A DNA stretch of 6,322 nucleotides from Clostridia bacterium (GTDB taxonomy: Bacteria > Bacillota > Clostridia > Oscillospirales > CAG-272). The notes beneath the pieces were generated by a model. It ran no database searches. It was not told the origin of the DNA and worked only from the letters and a program-made list of their open reading frames with translations. Of this stretch, positions 1 through 5,538 are shown one piece after another. How positions within the stretch are numbered: position 1 is the first letter of the stretch; every line of letters begins with the position of its first letter. Made by a program: the position numbers and the translations under genes. The stretch is taken from positions 1 to 6,322 of the forward strand of contig JAGBXH010000080.1 of NCBI GenBank assembly GCA_017629395.1, read 5' to 3'.

Positions 1-2
1 CA

Positions 3-111
3 CCCGAGAGCGAATGCATTTTTGATGGATTTTGGTGAGATTTTGCGAAGCAAGATACCAATCTTGCGAGTAAAAGCACGCCGAAAGACGCATAAATGCA
101 TCGCCCTCGGG
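3..111. repeat. Long imperfect inverted repeat / hairpin element
   Basis: This gene-free stretch beyond the 3' end of mtnN folds almost end to end on itself. The tip is a perfect 7-bp stem (50-56 GCAAGAT with 61-67 ATCTTGC) with an ACCA loop. Below it, 30-44 pairs with 72-86 with only two mismatches and two G-T pairs. The base is 14-21 with 94-101, 10-12 with 102-104 and 3-8 (CCCGAG) with 106-111 (CTCGGG). Internal loops lie at about 25-29/87-90 and 45-49/68-71. Both arms are non-coding, and compensating G-U pairs suggest a structured RNA or a MITE/REP-like non-autonomous repeat. It could also serve as the 3' end structure of the luxS-mtnN transcript, but no T-run is visible before the window edge. 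The pairing is read directly from the sequence; repeat status in the genome is inferred. Confidence 0.6.
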
Positions 112-135
112 CAATTCGGTTCGATTCCCGTACGG

Positions 136-831
136 CTACACTCTGCTCAAAAAGTCCAGCAAAATCCTGCAGCCTACCTTGGCGGAGGAATCGCGGAAGG
201 TTGCGTAATCCATGGTGGAGGGGTCATTGCAATTGTCCGAAATGGCACGCAGGATGCCCACCTCTACGCCGTTAGCGTAGCAGACCTGGCAGATGGCTGC
301 GCCCTCCATTTCGCAAGCGACAGCGTCAAAATTGGAGGTAATACGCGCTCTTTGCACAGGAGATGCCACGAATACGTCACCCGACGCAACCGTGCCGCGC
401 ACGTAGTGCACGCCCTGCGCTTCAATGCAGGATACAAGCAGGTCGCAAAGTCGCTCGGAGCAGGGCAGATAGACGAGATTGATGCCCGAGATCAGACCCA
501 CGGGGTCACCGATGGGAGAGGTGTCCATGTCGTGCTGTACCGTTTTGGTTGCCACGGCGATGTCACCGATGCGAAGCGCGTCGCAAAGAGAGCCTGCTAC
601 GCCTACGTTGACGATGGCACCGACACCGAAATGCAGAATCATGGTCTGTGCGCACATAGCGGCAAATACCTTACCGATACCGCACTGCGCAATGACGGTA
701 TCCTTGCCGCAAAGCAGACCTTGCGTGAATTTGATCGAGCCCACCGTGAGCTCTTGCGCGTTTTCCATTTGTGCGATCAGCGGATCGACCTCGCAAGCCA
801 TCGCACCGATAATTCCAATACGCTTATTCAT
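136..831 (-). CDS. mtnN: 5'-methylthioadenosine/S-adenosylhomocysteine nucleosidase
   Basis: Cytosolic nucleosidase (MTAN/Pfs) that hydrolyses S-adenosylhomocysteine to adenine and S-ribosylhomocysteine, and methylthioadenosine to adenine and methylthioribose. The 231-aa product starts MNKRIGIIGAM and has the usual family length. Landmarks equivalent to the E. coli enzyme are shifted by two: E14 in GAMACEV (E. coli Glu12), GVAGS at 77-81, the nucleoside-binding CEMEGAA at 173-179 with E176 (Glu174), and catalytic D199 in AISDN (Asp197). The two acidic residues usual before the first Glu are replaced by Ala-Cys. The chosen start has an AAAGGA site 8 nt upstream. Longer in-frame extensions run back through luxS and lack family similarity. 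The start codon lies inside the luxS stop region (shared ATGAATAA), so the two genes are very probably cotranscribed and translationally coupled. Its product feeds LuxS directly. Confidence 0.95.
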   Translation of the reverse strand: MNKRIGIIGAMACEVDPLIAQMENAQELTVGSIKFTQGLLCGKDTVIAQCGIGKVFAAMCAQTMILHFGVGAIVNVGVAGSLCDALRIGDIAVATKTVQHDMDTSPIGDPVGLISGINLVYLPCSERLCDLLVSCIEAQGVHYVRGTVASGDVFVASPVQRARITSNFDAVACEMEGAAICQVCYANGVEVGILRAISDNCNDPSTMDYATFRDSSAKVGCRILLDFLSRV

Positions 832-1291
832 AGGAAAAGTCCTTTCTTTCGCTGAATTTTTCGTTGCCGACCAAGGCGTCCAGGTAACGCTTGCATTCGA
901 TCTTTGCGGCGGACATGTCAAGGTTCTGATAGTTGCCGCATTCCTTTCTCTTGTTGCCGGGCATCTCGCCCTCATATGCAATGGCATCTGCAAGGCAGGA
1001 GCAAAGCAGCGCAAACGCATCCGCAGGGGAGGTGTCGCGCATTAAGAGGTAAAAGCCGGTCTGGCAGCCCATGGGACCAAAGTAGATCACGCGCTCGCTG
1101 GCCTCGGAATTGCGCAAAAGCGTTGCAAGCACGTGCTCGACCGAATGCATGGTCAAATTGTCCATATAGTCACCCGCATTAGGGGTGCGGGTGCGCAGGT
1201 CAAAGGTGGTCACGTCGCCGTCAATGCGCGAGATATAAAAGCCCGGAGTGATGGTATCGTGATCCACGGTAAAGCTGGTGATTTTCTTCAT
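824..1291 (-). CDS. luxS: S-ribosylhomocysteine lyase (autoinducer-2 synthase)
   Basis: Metalloenzyme that cleaves S-ribosylhomocysteine to homocysteine and 4,5-dihydroxy-2,3-pentanedione (DPD), the precursor of autoinducer-2. The 155-aa protein shows the complete active site. The HSVEH motif (H49, E52, H53) provides two metal ligands and the general base, C118 in ECGNY is the third metal ligand, and C76 in GPMGCQTGFYLL is the catalytic cysteine. The N-terminus SFTVDHD...PGFYISR and the FGPMGC segment match the Clostridium-type LuxS. The start ATG at 1291 has AAAGGA (plus-strand positions 1301-1306) 9 nt upstream, and a longer in-frame start would extend into the promoter. It is first in a two-gene operon with mtnN, whose product supplies its substrate. 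Whether AI-2 acts as a signal here or is only a by-product of SAH recycling cannot be told from the sequence. Confidence 0.97.
   Translation of the reverse strand: MKKITSFTVDHDTITPGFYISRIDGDVTTFDLRTRTPNAGDYMDNLTMHSVEHVLATLLRNSEASERVIYFGPMGCQTGFYLLMRDTSPADAFALLCSCLADAIAYEGEMPGNKRKECGNYQNLDMSAAKIECKRYLDALVGNEKFSERKDFSYE
840..845 (-). promoter_or_regulatory. Ribosome binding site of mtnN (AAAGGA)
   Basis: On the minus strand AAAGGA lies 8 nt before the mtnN ATG (829-831) and within the last codons of luxS. It fixes the mtnN start at 831 rather than at any upstream in-frame ATG. luxS uses the same hexamer. Confidence 0.8.
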
Positions 1292-1300
1292 GTGAAAGCG

Positions 1301-1306
1301 TCCTTT
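1301..1306 (-). promoter_or_regulatory. Ribosome binding site of luxS (AAAGGA)
   Basis: AAAGGA on the minus strand sits 9 nt before the luxS ATG (1289-1291). It supports this start over the in-frame ATGs further upstream, which fall at or before the promoter. Confidence 0.8.
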
Positions 1307-1322
1307 CATGGTTCTTTGCTCC

Positions 1323-1351
1323 ATTATATCACAATACCACAAAAAAGAAAA
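1323..1351 (-). promoter_or_regulatory. Extended -10 sigma-A promoter of luxS-mtnN
   Basis: Read on the minus strand, a perfect TATAAT (plus positions 1323-1328) is preceded by TG one base away (TGATATAAT), an extended -10 element. At a 17-nt spacing the -35 is weak (TTTTCT, 1346-1351). Transcription would start near 1316 and leave a short 5' leader of about 25 nt, with no room for a riboswitch. A T-rich tract upstream could act as an UP-like element. Confidence 0.7.
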
Positions 1352-1382
1352 GGGGAAACGTGGAATTTTTCGTAAAAACGCC

Positions 1383-1411
1383 TTGATAGTGCGCGGAATT
1401 TATGGTATAAT
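1383..1411 (+). promoter_or_regulatory. Strong sigma-A promoter upstream of pepT
   Basis: TTGATA (1383-1388), a 17-nt spacer and a perfect TATAAT (1406-1411), the latter preceded by TG at 1403-1404 (extended -10). This is a near-consensus vegetative promoter, with a start expected around 1417-1419. It is divergent from the luxS promoter, with about 31 bp between the two -35 regions, so a regulator bound between them could affect both. It probably drives pepT-tdk-udk and perhaps the lipoprotein gene. Confidence 0.85.
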
Positions 1412-1436
1412 TGAGAAAAGATTGCATTCGGCACAT

Positions 1437-1490
1437 ATGGCTTACCCTAAGTTCGTGCTGCTGAACAAGCCCCTTTCTAAGGGGCAATAA
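1437..1490 (+). CDS. Possible 17-aa leader peptide upstream of pepT
   Basis: An ATG about 19 nt after the predicted transcription start opens a 17-codon frame, MAYPKFVLLNKPLSKGQ, ending in TAA at 1488-1490. Its last codons form the G+C-rich hairpin, and its stop lies in the next hairpin stem, the geometry of an attenuator leader peptide. Against it, there is no convincing ribosome binding site before the ATG and no run of one amino acid codon (only scattered Leu and Lys). The open frame may therefore be chance. Confidence 0.2.
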   Translation: MAYPKFVLLNKPLSKGQ

Positions 1491-1506
1491 GACGAATTGC
1501 TTTTTT
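1469..1506 (+). terminator. Terminator-like hairpins in the pepT leader
   Basis: GCCCCTT (1469-1475) and AAGGGGC (1479-1485) form a perfect 7-bp stem with a 3-nt loop. GCAAT (1484-1488) and ATTGC (1496-1500) form a second stem directly followed by TTTTTT (1501-1506). The two stems share positions 1484-1485. An outer AAGC/GCTT pairing (1467-1470 with 1499-1502) is also possible. It sits downstream of the rightward promoter and before pepT, so it should cause some premature termination unless overcome. No plus-strand gene ends upstream of it. Confidence 0.5.
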
Positions 1507-1526
1507 ATTAAATTTGACCACACCCT

Positions 1527-1533
1527 AAGGAGG
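1527..1533 (+). promoter_or_regulatory. Consensus ribosome binding site of pepT (AAGGAGG)
   Basis: AAGGAGG lies 8 nt before the ATG at 1542. Its first three bases belong to a second copy of ACCCTAAG (1522-1529), also found at 1444-1451, and can pair with CTAAGGG at 1477-1483. Access of ribosomes to this site may therefore depend on leader folding. Confidence 0.85.
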
Positions 1534-1541
1534 ATATCCCT

Positions 1542-2759
1542 ATGCAACCCTATGAAAGATTTTTGAAATACGTCGCATACCCCACCATGTCGGACGAGCG
1601 CTCCGAAACCGTTCCCAGCTCGGAAAAGCAGATCGTGCTCAGCATGGCGCTGGCTGCCGAGCTGATGTCCTTGGGACTTGAGGACGTGGAGCTTGATGAG
1701 AAGGGATATCTGTATGCAACGCTGCCTGCAAATACCAATAAGGCATGCCCCACCATCGGCTTGGTGGCGCACGTGGATACCTCGGATGCCTGCGCGGATG
1801 CGCCCATTGCGGCACGCATTGTGGATTACAAGGGCGGGGATATCCTGCTCAACGAGGAAAAGGGCATTTATATGACGGTTGCGGATTATCCCAATCTGCA
1901 AAATTACGTAGGGCAGCACCTGATCGTGACCGACGGCACTACGCTGCTCGGTGCGGACGATAAGGCAGGCGTTGCTGCGATCATTTCCGTGGTGGAAAGA
2001 CTTCTGGCAAGTGATGCCGAGCATGGTACGGTCAAGATCTGCTTTACGCCCGATGAGGAGATCGGCAGAGGTGCTGACCACTTTGACGTAGAAAAATTCG
2101 GTGCGGATTACGCCTATACCGTAGACGGCGGACCGCTTGGCGAGCTGGAATATGAGAACTTCAATGCGGCGTCTGCCGTGGTCAAGTTTGCGGGCGTGTC
2201 CATTCATCCGGGCTCTGCCAAGGATAAGATGAAGAACGCGCAGCTCATGGCTTTGGCGTTCAACGCCCTTTTGCCCGCAGAGCAGATTCCCGCTATGACC
2301 GAGGGGTATGAGGGATTCTTCCATTTGTGCGATATGCAGGGCGATTGCGAGCACGCACAGCTTGTGTATATCATCCGCGACCATGACCGCGCACTGTTTG
2401 AAGAGAAAAAGCAGGTCATGCAGGCGGCTGCAGATGAGATCAACGCGCGCTTTGGCGCAGGCAGCTGCACGCTTTCCATGAAGGACTCCTACTATAACAT
2501 GAAGGAGATCATTGACGAGCATATGTATATTGTGGAGCGTGCCAAGGTTGCCATGGAGCAGCTGGGAATTGCACCCATCGTCGTGCCGATTCGCGGTGGC
2601 ACGGACGGCGCAAGACTTTCCTTTATGGGTCTGCCTTGCCCCAATCTGTGCACGGGTGGCGAGAACTTCCACTCCAGATTTGAATTTTTGTCGATTGAGT
2701 CCCTGAACGGTGTCGTAGATATCGTCGAGCGCATTCTGTATAACGCGGTAAAGGAGTAA
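1542..2759 (+). CDS. pepT: Peptidase T (tripeptide aminopeptidase, M20B)
   Basis: Cytosolic di-zinc aminopeptidase that removes the N-terminal residue from tripeptides, a late step in peptide use. The 405-aa length matches PepT. Metal ligands and catalytic residues sit one residue before the E. coli/Salmonella numbering: H77 and D79 in AHVDTSD, D139 in LLGADDKAG, general base E172 and ligand E173 in TPDEEIG, D195 in YTVDGG, and H377 in GGENFHSRFE. RGGTDGARLS (351-360) is the conserved substrate-side motif, and the dimerisation lid domain occupies roughly 205-320. The start follows AAGGAGG at 8 nt and gives the expected N-terminus (MQPYERFLKYVAYPTMS). It heads a compact plus-strand cluster, since the ribosome site of tdk overlaps its stop codon. 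No signal peptide is visible. Confidence 0.96.
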   Translation: MQPYERFLKYVAYPTMSDERSETVPSSEKQIVLSMALAAELMSLGLEDVELDEKGYLYATLPANTNKACPTIGLVAHVDTSDACADAPIAARIVDYKGGDILLNEEKGIYMTVADYPNLQNYVGQHLIVTDGTTLLGADDKAGVAAIISVVERLLASDAEHGTVKICFTPDEEIGRGADHFDVEKFGADYAYTVDGGPLGELEYENFNAASAVVKFAGVSIHPGSAKDKMKNAQLMALAFNALLPAEQIPAMTEGYEGFFHLCDMQGDCEHAQLVYIIRDHDRALFEEKKQVMQAAADEINARFGAGSCTLSMKDSYYNMKEIIDEHMYIVERAKVAMEQLGIAPIVVPIRGGTDGARLSFMGLPCPNLCTGGENFHSRFEFLSIESLNGVVDIVERILYNAVKE

Positions 2760-2762
2760 AAA

Positions 2763-3356
2763 ATGGCAAAATTATACTTCAAATACGGCGCAATGGGCTC
2801 ATCCAAGACTGCAAACGCGCTGATTACCAAGTTCAATTACGAGGAGCGCGGCATGCGCGTGTGGCTGATCAAGCCCGCCATTGACACGCGTGACGGCGCA
2901 GGCGTGATCCGCTCGCGCATCGGTCTTGAGGCGCAGGCGCAGATCATCGGGGCGCAAACCGATATTTACGCGGAATTTGCGCAGCGCAAGGATTGCCACG
3001 TCATCATTGCGGATGAGTGTCAGTTCTTTACCGAGGAGCAGATCGACCAGCTGCGCCGCATTGTGGACGAGCTGGATCTTCCCGTTTTGTGCTTCGGTCT
3101 TCGCACCGACTTTATGACGCGCCAGTTTTCGGGCAGCCGCCGACTGTTTGAGGTGGCGGATTCCATCACCGAGATCAAGACCATCTGCACGTGCGGCAAA
3201 AAAGCCATCGTCAATGCGCGCATTGACGGCGCAGGACGCGTGGTGACCACGGGTGGACAGATCCTGCTTGGCGGTAACGATTCCTACGTTGCCATGTGCC
3301 ACAGCTGCTGGAAGCAGGCGATTGCCGCGCAGGAAAGCGAGGCAGGGCATGAATAA
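2763..3356 (+). CDS. tdk: Thymidine kinase (type II)
   Basis: Cytosolic ATP-dependent phosphorylation of thymidine to dTMP, the entry step of thymidine salvage. The 197-aa protein has the Walker A-type loop GAMGSSKT (9-16), the D84-E85 pair in ADECQF (E85 is the expected catalytic base), FGLRTDF (111-117) and a C-terminal zinc lasso. The zinc cysteines appear as C142 and C144 (CTC) and C179 and C182 (CHSC). The first pair is spaced CxC rather than the CxxC of many TK1 enzymes. AAAGGAG (2750-2756) overlaps the pepT stop and the gap is only 3 nt, so it is surely in the same transcript. Its 3' end overlaps udk by 8 nt, giving a thymidine-uridine salvage pair. Confidence 0.95.
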   Translation: MAKLYFKYGAMGSSKTANALITKFNYEERGMRVWLIKPAIDTRDGAGVIRSRIGLEAQAQIIGAQTDIYAEFAQRKDCHVIIADECQFFTEEQIDQLRRIVDELDLPVLCFGLRTDFMTRQFSGSRRLFEVADSITEIKTICTCGKKAIVNARIDGAGRVVTTGGQILLGGNDSYVAMCHSCWKQAIAAQESEAGHE

Positions 3357-3975
3357 GCCCATGATCGTCGGCGTTGCGGGCGGTACGGGATCGGGCAAAA
3401 CCACGCTGGCAGAGCATATTGCGGCTGCGTTTGGCGAAAGCGTTACCGTTATCGCGCATGACAGCTACTATCATCTGCAGGTAGGCAAGACCTATGAAGA
3501 GCGTTGCCTGACCAATTACGACCACCCCGACGCATTTGAAACAGACCTTTTGCGCGCGCATCTGGATGCGCTTTGCAAGGGGCAGAGCGTGGACGTACCG
3601 GTCTATGATTATACCATTCATAACAGAAGTGACAAGGTCGTGACGGTGCATCCCACGCCGCTGATCGTTCTGGAGGGCATTCTCATCTTTTCGGATGCCT
3701 CCTTGCGCGATATGATGGATCTGCGCGTGTTTGTGGATACCGATGCAGATGAGCGCATTTTGCGCCGCATTCTGCGTGATACCAAAGAGAGGGCGCGCTC
3801 CCTGGATTCCGTTATTTCGCAGTATCTGACCACGGTCAAGCCCATGCACGAGGCGTTTGTCGAGCCCTTTAAGCGGTATGCGGACGTCATCGTCCCGGGT
3901 GGCGGCAACAACCCCGTCGCCCTTGAGATGATCGTGCAATGCATTTGCAAGCAGACAGGGCTGCATACCGTATAA
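3349..3975 (+). CDS. udk: Uridine kinase (uridine/cytidine salvage)
   Basis: Cytosolic P-loop kinase converting uridine (and usually cytidine) to UMP/CMP. The 208-aa product begins MNKPMIVGVAGGTGSGKTT, with the Walker A motif GGTGSGKT at 11-18, the expected base D38 in AHDSYY, NYDHPDAFE (56-64), PVYDYTIHNR (84-93), LEGIL (108-112) and the lid RRILRDTKERARS (139-151), where the usual Gly of KERGRS is Ala. All uridine kinase landmarks are in order at normal length. The gene starts inside the end of tdk (ATGAATAA overlap of 8 nt), with only a weak purine-rich site (AGGAAAGCGAGG) upstream, so translation is probably coupled to tdk. A longer in-frame start at 3253 would add residues with no family similarity. 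Some P-loop phosphoribulokinase-like proteins are similar, but the motif set favours Udk. Confidence 0.92.
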   Translation: MNKPMIVGVAGGTGSGKTTLAEHIAAAFGESVTVIAHDSYYHLQVGKTYEERCLTNYDHPDAFETDLLRAHLDALCKGQSVDVPVYDYTIHNRSDKVVTVHPTPLIVLEGILIFSDASLRDMMDLRVFVDTDADERILRRILRDTKERARSLDSVISQYLTTVKPMHEAFVEPFKRYADVIVPGGGNNPVALEMIVQCICKQTGLHTV

Positions 3976-4014
3976 GCATATCGAATACATTGCATAAGAG
4001 GGGACGGTGAGGGT

Positions 4015-5487
4015 GTGAACTACAAAAGGCTTGTAAGCATAGCTGTATTGCTGTCGGTGCTGATTTTGTCGGCGTGTGCCGCACCTGCGCCGATCGCGCA
4101 TCAGATCGGGACGCAAAGCCCTGCGCCTTGCGTGTCCCCGGTATATTCGGCTACGGGCGAATTGGTGGAGCTTTCTCTGCAAGAGGGCACGGTGGCTGCC
4201 AAGCAGTATATTGCAAGCGAGCAAGAAGTGCGGCAGTACATATATCTTGCGCTGCTGGCGCAGCAGACCGAGATCGATCTTTCGGATTTCCAAATCCCCG
4301 CCGACCGCATCACCGAGGTGTTTACCGACGTGATGAATCGCTGTCCCGATCTGTTTTTCGTGCAGCCGGGAATTTCCTATACCTACACCTCGGCAGGGCA
4401 CGTCGTCACGCTCAATCCGTCGTATCGTATGACGGGAGCAGAGCTTGTGGCGGCGAATGCATACGTCGAGGAGCGGCTGGATGAGATCTGCGCAGGGGTA
4501 GACGAGGCGTGGAGCGATTTTGAGATCGCTTTATACCTGCACGACTATCTTTGCCTGCACTTTTCTTACGATACCACCTATCAAATATACGATATATATG
4601 GTTTTTTGTCAGAGGGACGCGGTGTGTGCCAAGCCTATACGCTGACCTATATTGCGCTGCTGGAGCGGTACGGTATTGCGTCCGACGTGGCAGTCAGCGC
4701 AGACATGAATCACATCTGGAACGTCATCATGCTGGGCGGCAGAGCCTTTCACGTGGACGTAACCTGGGATGACCCGATCCCTGACTCGGCAGGTCAGGCG
4801 TTGCACGCAAACTTTTTGCGCAGCGATGCGGGCATTGCGATGACGGGGCACTATGGCTGGCAGAGCGATCTTACCTGCAGCTCGGACGCATATGAGAGCA
4901 CCTTTTTGGCAAAGGTCAACGTGCCCTTTTCCTATACGGCAGGGCAATGGTTCTATGCGGACGGTGAAGCGCGCGCTGTGTTTGCTGCGGATTTTACCAC
5001 CATGAGCACCGCGCCCGTTATCCAAACCGATGAGAAGTGGCTGACGCCGGATGGTGGCTCGTATTACATAGATGCCTTTATGGGTGCCGGCACGTATCGC
5101 GGTAACCTGATCTATAACACCCCAAAAAAGATACTTGCTCAAAATGTGCAAAGCGGCATCGTGGTGGAAATTGACGCCGAGATACCCCGCGGCATGCAGA
5201 TCTGGGGGCTTTGGGTGGATGCGGATACCGTGTATTACAGCGTGTCGGATGCACCTGACGGCAGGATGCAGACGTTGTGCGTCAATATTGCAGACCTTGC
5301 GGATTATCTGTGGGGAGATGCCGATCAGAACGGCACGGTGGACGGTCGCGACGTGACCGCCATGCTGCGCTATCTGTCGGAGCTGCCCACCGTATGCCAC
5401 ACAGGTGCTGCCGATCTTGATGACAGCGGCGCGGTGGACGCGCGCGACGTGGAGATCTTGCGTCAATATTTAGTTGAAAATCATTAA
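4015..5487 (+). CDS. Secreted lipoprotein with transglutaminase-like and dockerin domains
   Basis: 490 aa in three parts. Residues 1-21 are a lipoprotein signal: MNYKR, a hydrophobic core, then the lipobox LSAC with C21 as the lipidated residue. About 165-260 is a transglutaminase-like (papain-fold) domain with the triad C205 in GRGVCQAYT, H233 in NHIWNVI and D248 in HVDVTWDD. Residues 434-488 form a type I dockerin with two calcium-loop repeats: D435, D437, N439, D443, D446 and D467, D469, S471, D475, D478. The middle region (260-430) is not recognised. Bacterial members of this fold are usually proteases, peptide amidases or cross-linkers of the cell surface; the substrate cannot be named. 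The start is GTG at 4015, with GAGGGG about 11 nt upstream, and no ATG or TTG lies between the udk stop and this GTG. The 39-nt gap from udk, with no terminator, allows cotranscription. Holding both a lipid anchor and a dockerin is unusual. Confidence 0.88.
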   Translation: MNYKRLVSIAVLLSVLILSACAAPAPIAHQIGTQSPAPCVSPVYSATGELVELSLQEGTVAAKQYIASEQEVRQYIYLALLAQQTEIDLSDFQIPADRITEVFTDVMNRCPDLFFVQPGISYTYTSAGHVVTLNPSYRMTGAELVAANAYVEERLDEICAGVDEAWSDFEIALYLHDYLCLHFSYDTTYQIYDIYGFLSEGRGVCQAYTLTYIALLERYGIASDVAVSADMNHIWNVIMLGGRAFHVDVTWDDPIPDSAGQALHANFLRSDAGIAMTGHYGWQSDLTCSSDAYESTFLAKVNVPFSYTAGQWFYADGEARAVFAADFTTMSTAPVIQTDEKWLTPDGGSYYIDAFMGAGTYRGNLIYNTPKKILAQNVQSGIVVEIDAEIPRGMQIWGLWVDADTVYYSVSDAPDGRMQTLCVNIADLADYLWGDADQNGTVDGRDVTAMLRYLSELPTVCHTGAADLDDSGAVDARDVEILRQYLVENH

Positions 5488-5526
5488 AATTTATAAATCT
5501 GCATCGGATAACAGCATCCGATAGCA
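5469..5526 (+). promoter_or_regulatory. Weak promoter and palindrome before the glycosidase gene
   Basis: The 51-nt gap and the end of the preceding gene hold a possible promoter: TTTAGT (5469-5474), a 17-nt spacer and TATAAA (5492-5497), with a start expected near 5503. Exactly there begins ATCGGAT-AACAGC-ATCCGAT (5503-5522), a perfect 7-bp inverted repeat extended by TGC/GCA (5500-5502 with 5524-5526) past one unpaired base. As DNA this could be an operator for a LacI- or GntR-type sugar repressor overlapping the start site; as RNA it is a hairpin abutting the ribosome site. No T-run follows, so it is not a canonical terminator. Confidence 0.4.
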
Positions 5527-5533
5527 AGGGAGG
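5526..5533 (+). promoter_or_regulatory. Ribosome binding site of the glycosidase gene (AAGGGAGG)
   Basis: AAGGGAGG lies 5 nt before the ATG at 5539 and fixes that start. Its first base is part of the extended palindrome, so hairpin formation could limit access to it. Confidence 0.75.
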
Positions 5534-5538
5534 TTCAA

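Larger units (their letters stand above)
1418..1541 (+). ncRNA. Structured pepT leader, candidate attenuator or small RNA
   Basis: About 120 nt lie between the predicted transcription start and the pepT ATG. The segment contains GTTC/GAAC (1451-1454 with 1463-1466), a 7-bp G+C-rich hairpin (1469-1475 with 1479-1485) and an overlapping GCAAT/ATTGC hairpin followed by six T. The CTAAGGG strand of the G+C-rich hairpin (1477-1483) can also pair with CCCTAAG at 1445-1451 (one A-A mismatch) or with the second CCCTAAG at 1523-1529, which overlaps the AAGGAGG site. These mutually exclusive pairings are what a transcriptional or translational switch would need. I do not recognise a known riboswitch consensus. 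It could alternatively be an independent small RNA of about 90 nt ending at the T-run. The pairings are seen; the function is inferred. Confidence 0.4.

Noticed and set aside
107..135. tRNA 3' end (TTCGATTCC resembling a T-arm)
   Set aside because: The flanking bases do not form a 5-bp T-stem (C-C and T-T oppositions), and no anticodon arm or acceptor partner is found upstream.
22..855. A 277-codon plus-strand open frame opposite mtnN
   Set aside because: It runs antisense across mtnN, has no recognisable motifs and no ribosome site; its N-terminal part is just a translation of the hairpin repeat.
1418..1541. A known riboswitch or T-box before pepT
   Set aside because: I looked for T-box (GGGTGG), purine, preQ1, SAM, fluoride and guanidine-type cores. 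The ACGA in the loop at 1492-1495 alone is not enough for a guanidine-II site.
1329..2672. A 447-codon minus-strand open frame opposite pepT
   Set aside because: It is a shadow of the conserved pepT coding frame, rich in His, Arg and Ile without domain structure. pepT has every catalytic residue and a consensus ribosome site.
3211..4401. A 396-codon minus-strand open frame across udk and its neighbours
   Set aside because: It is antisense to three genes, crosses their boundaries and shows no family motif.
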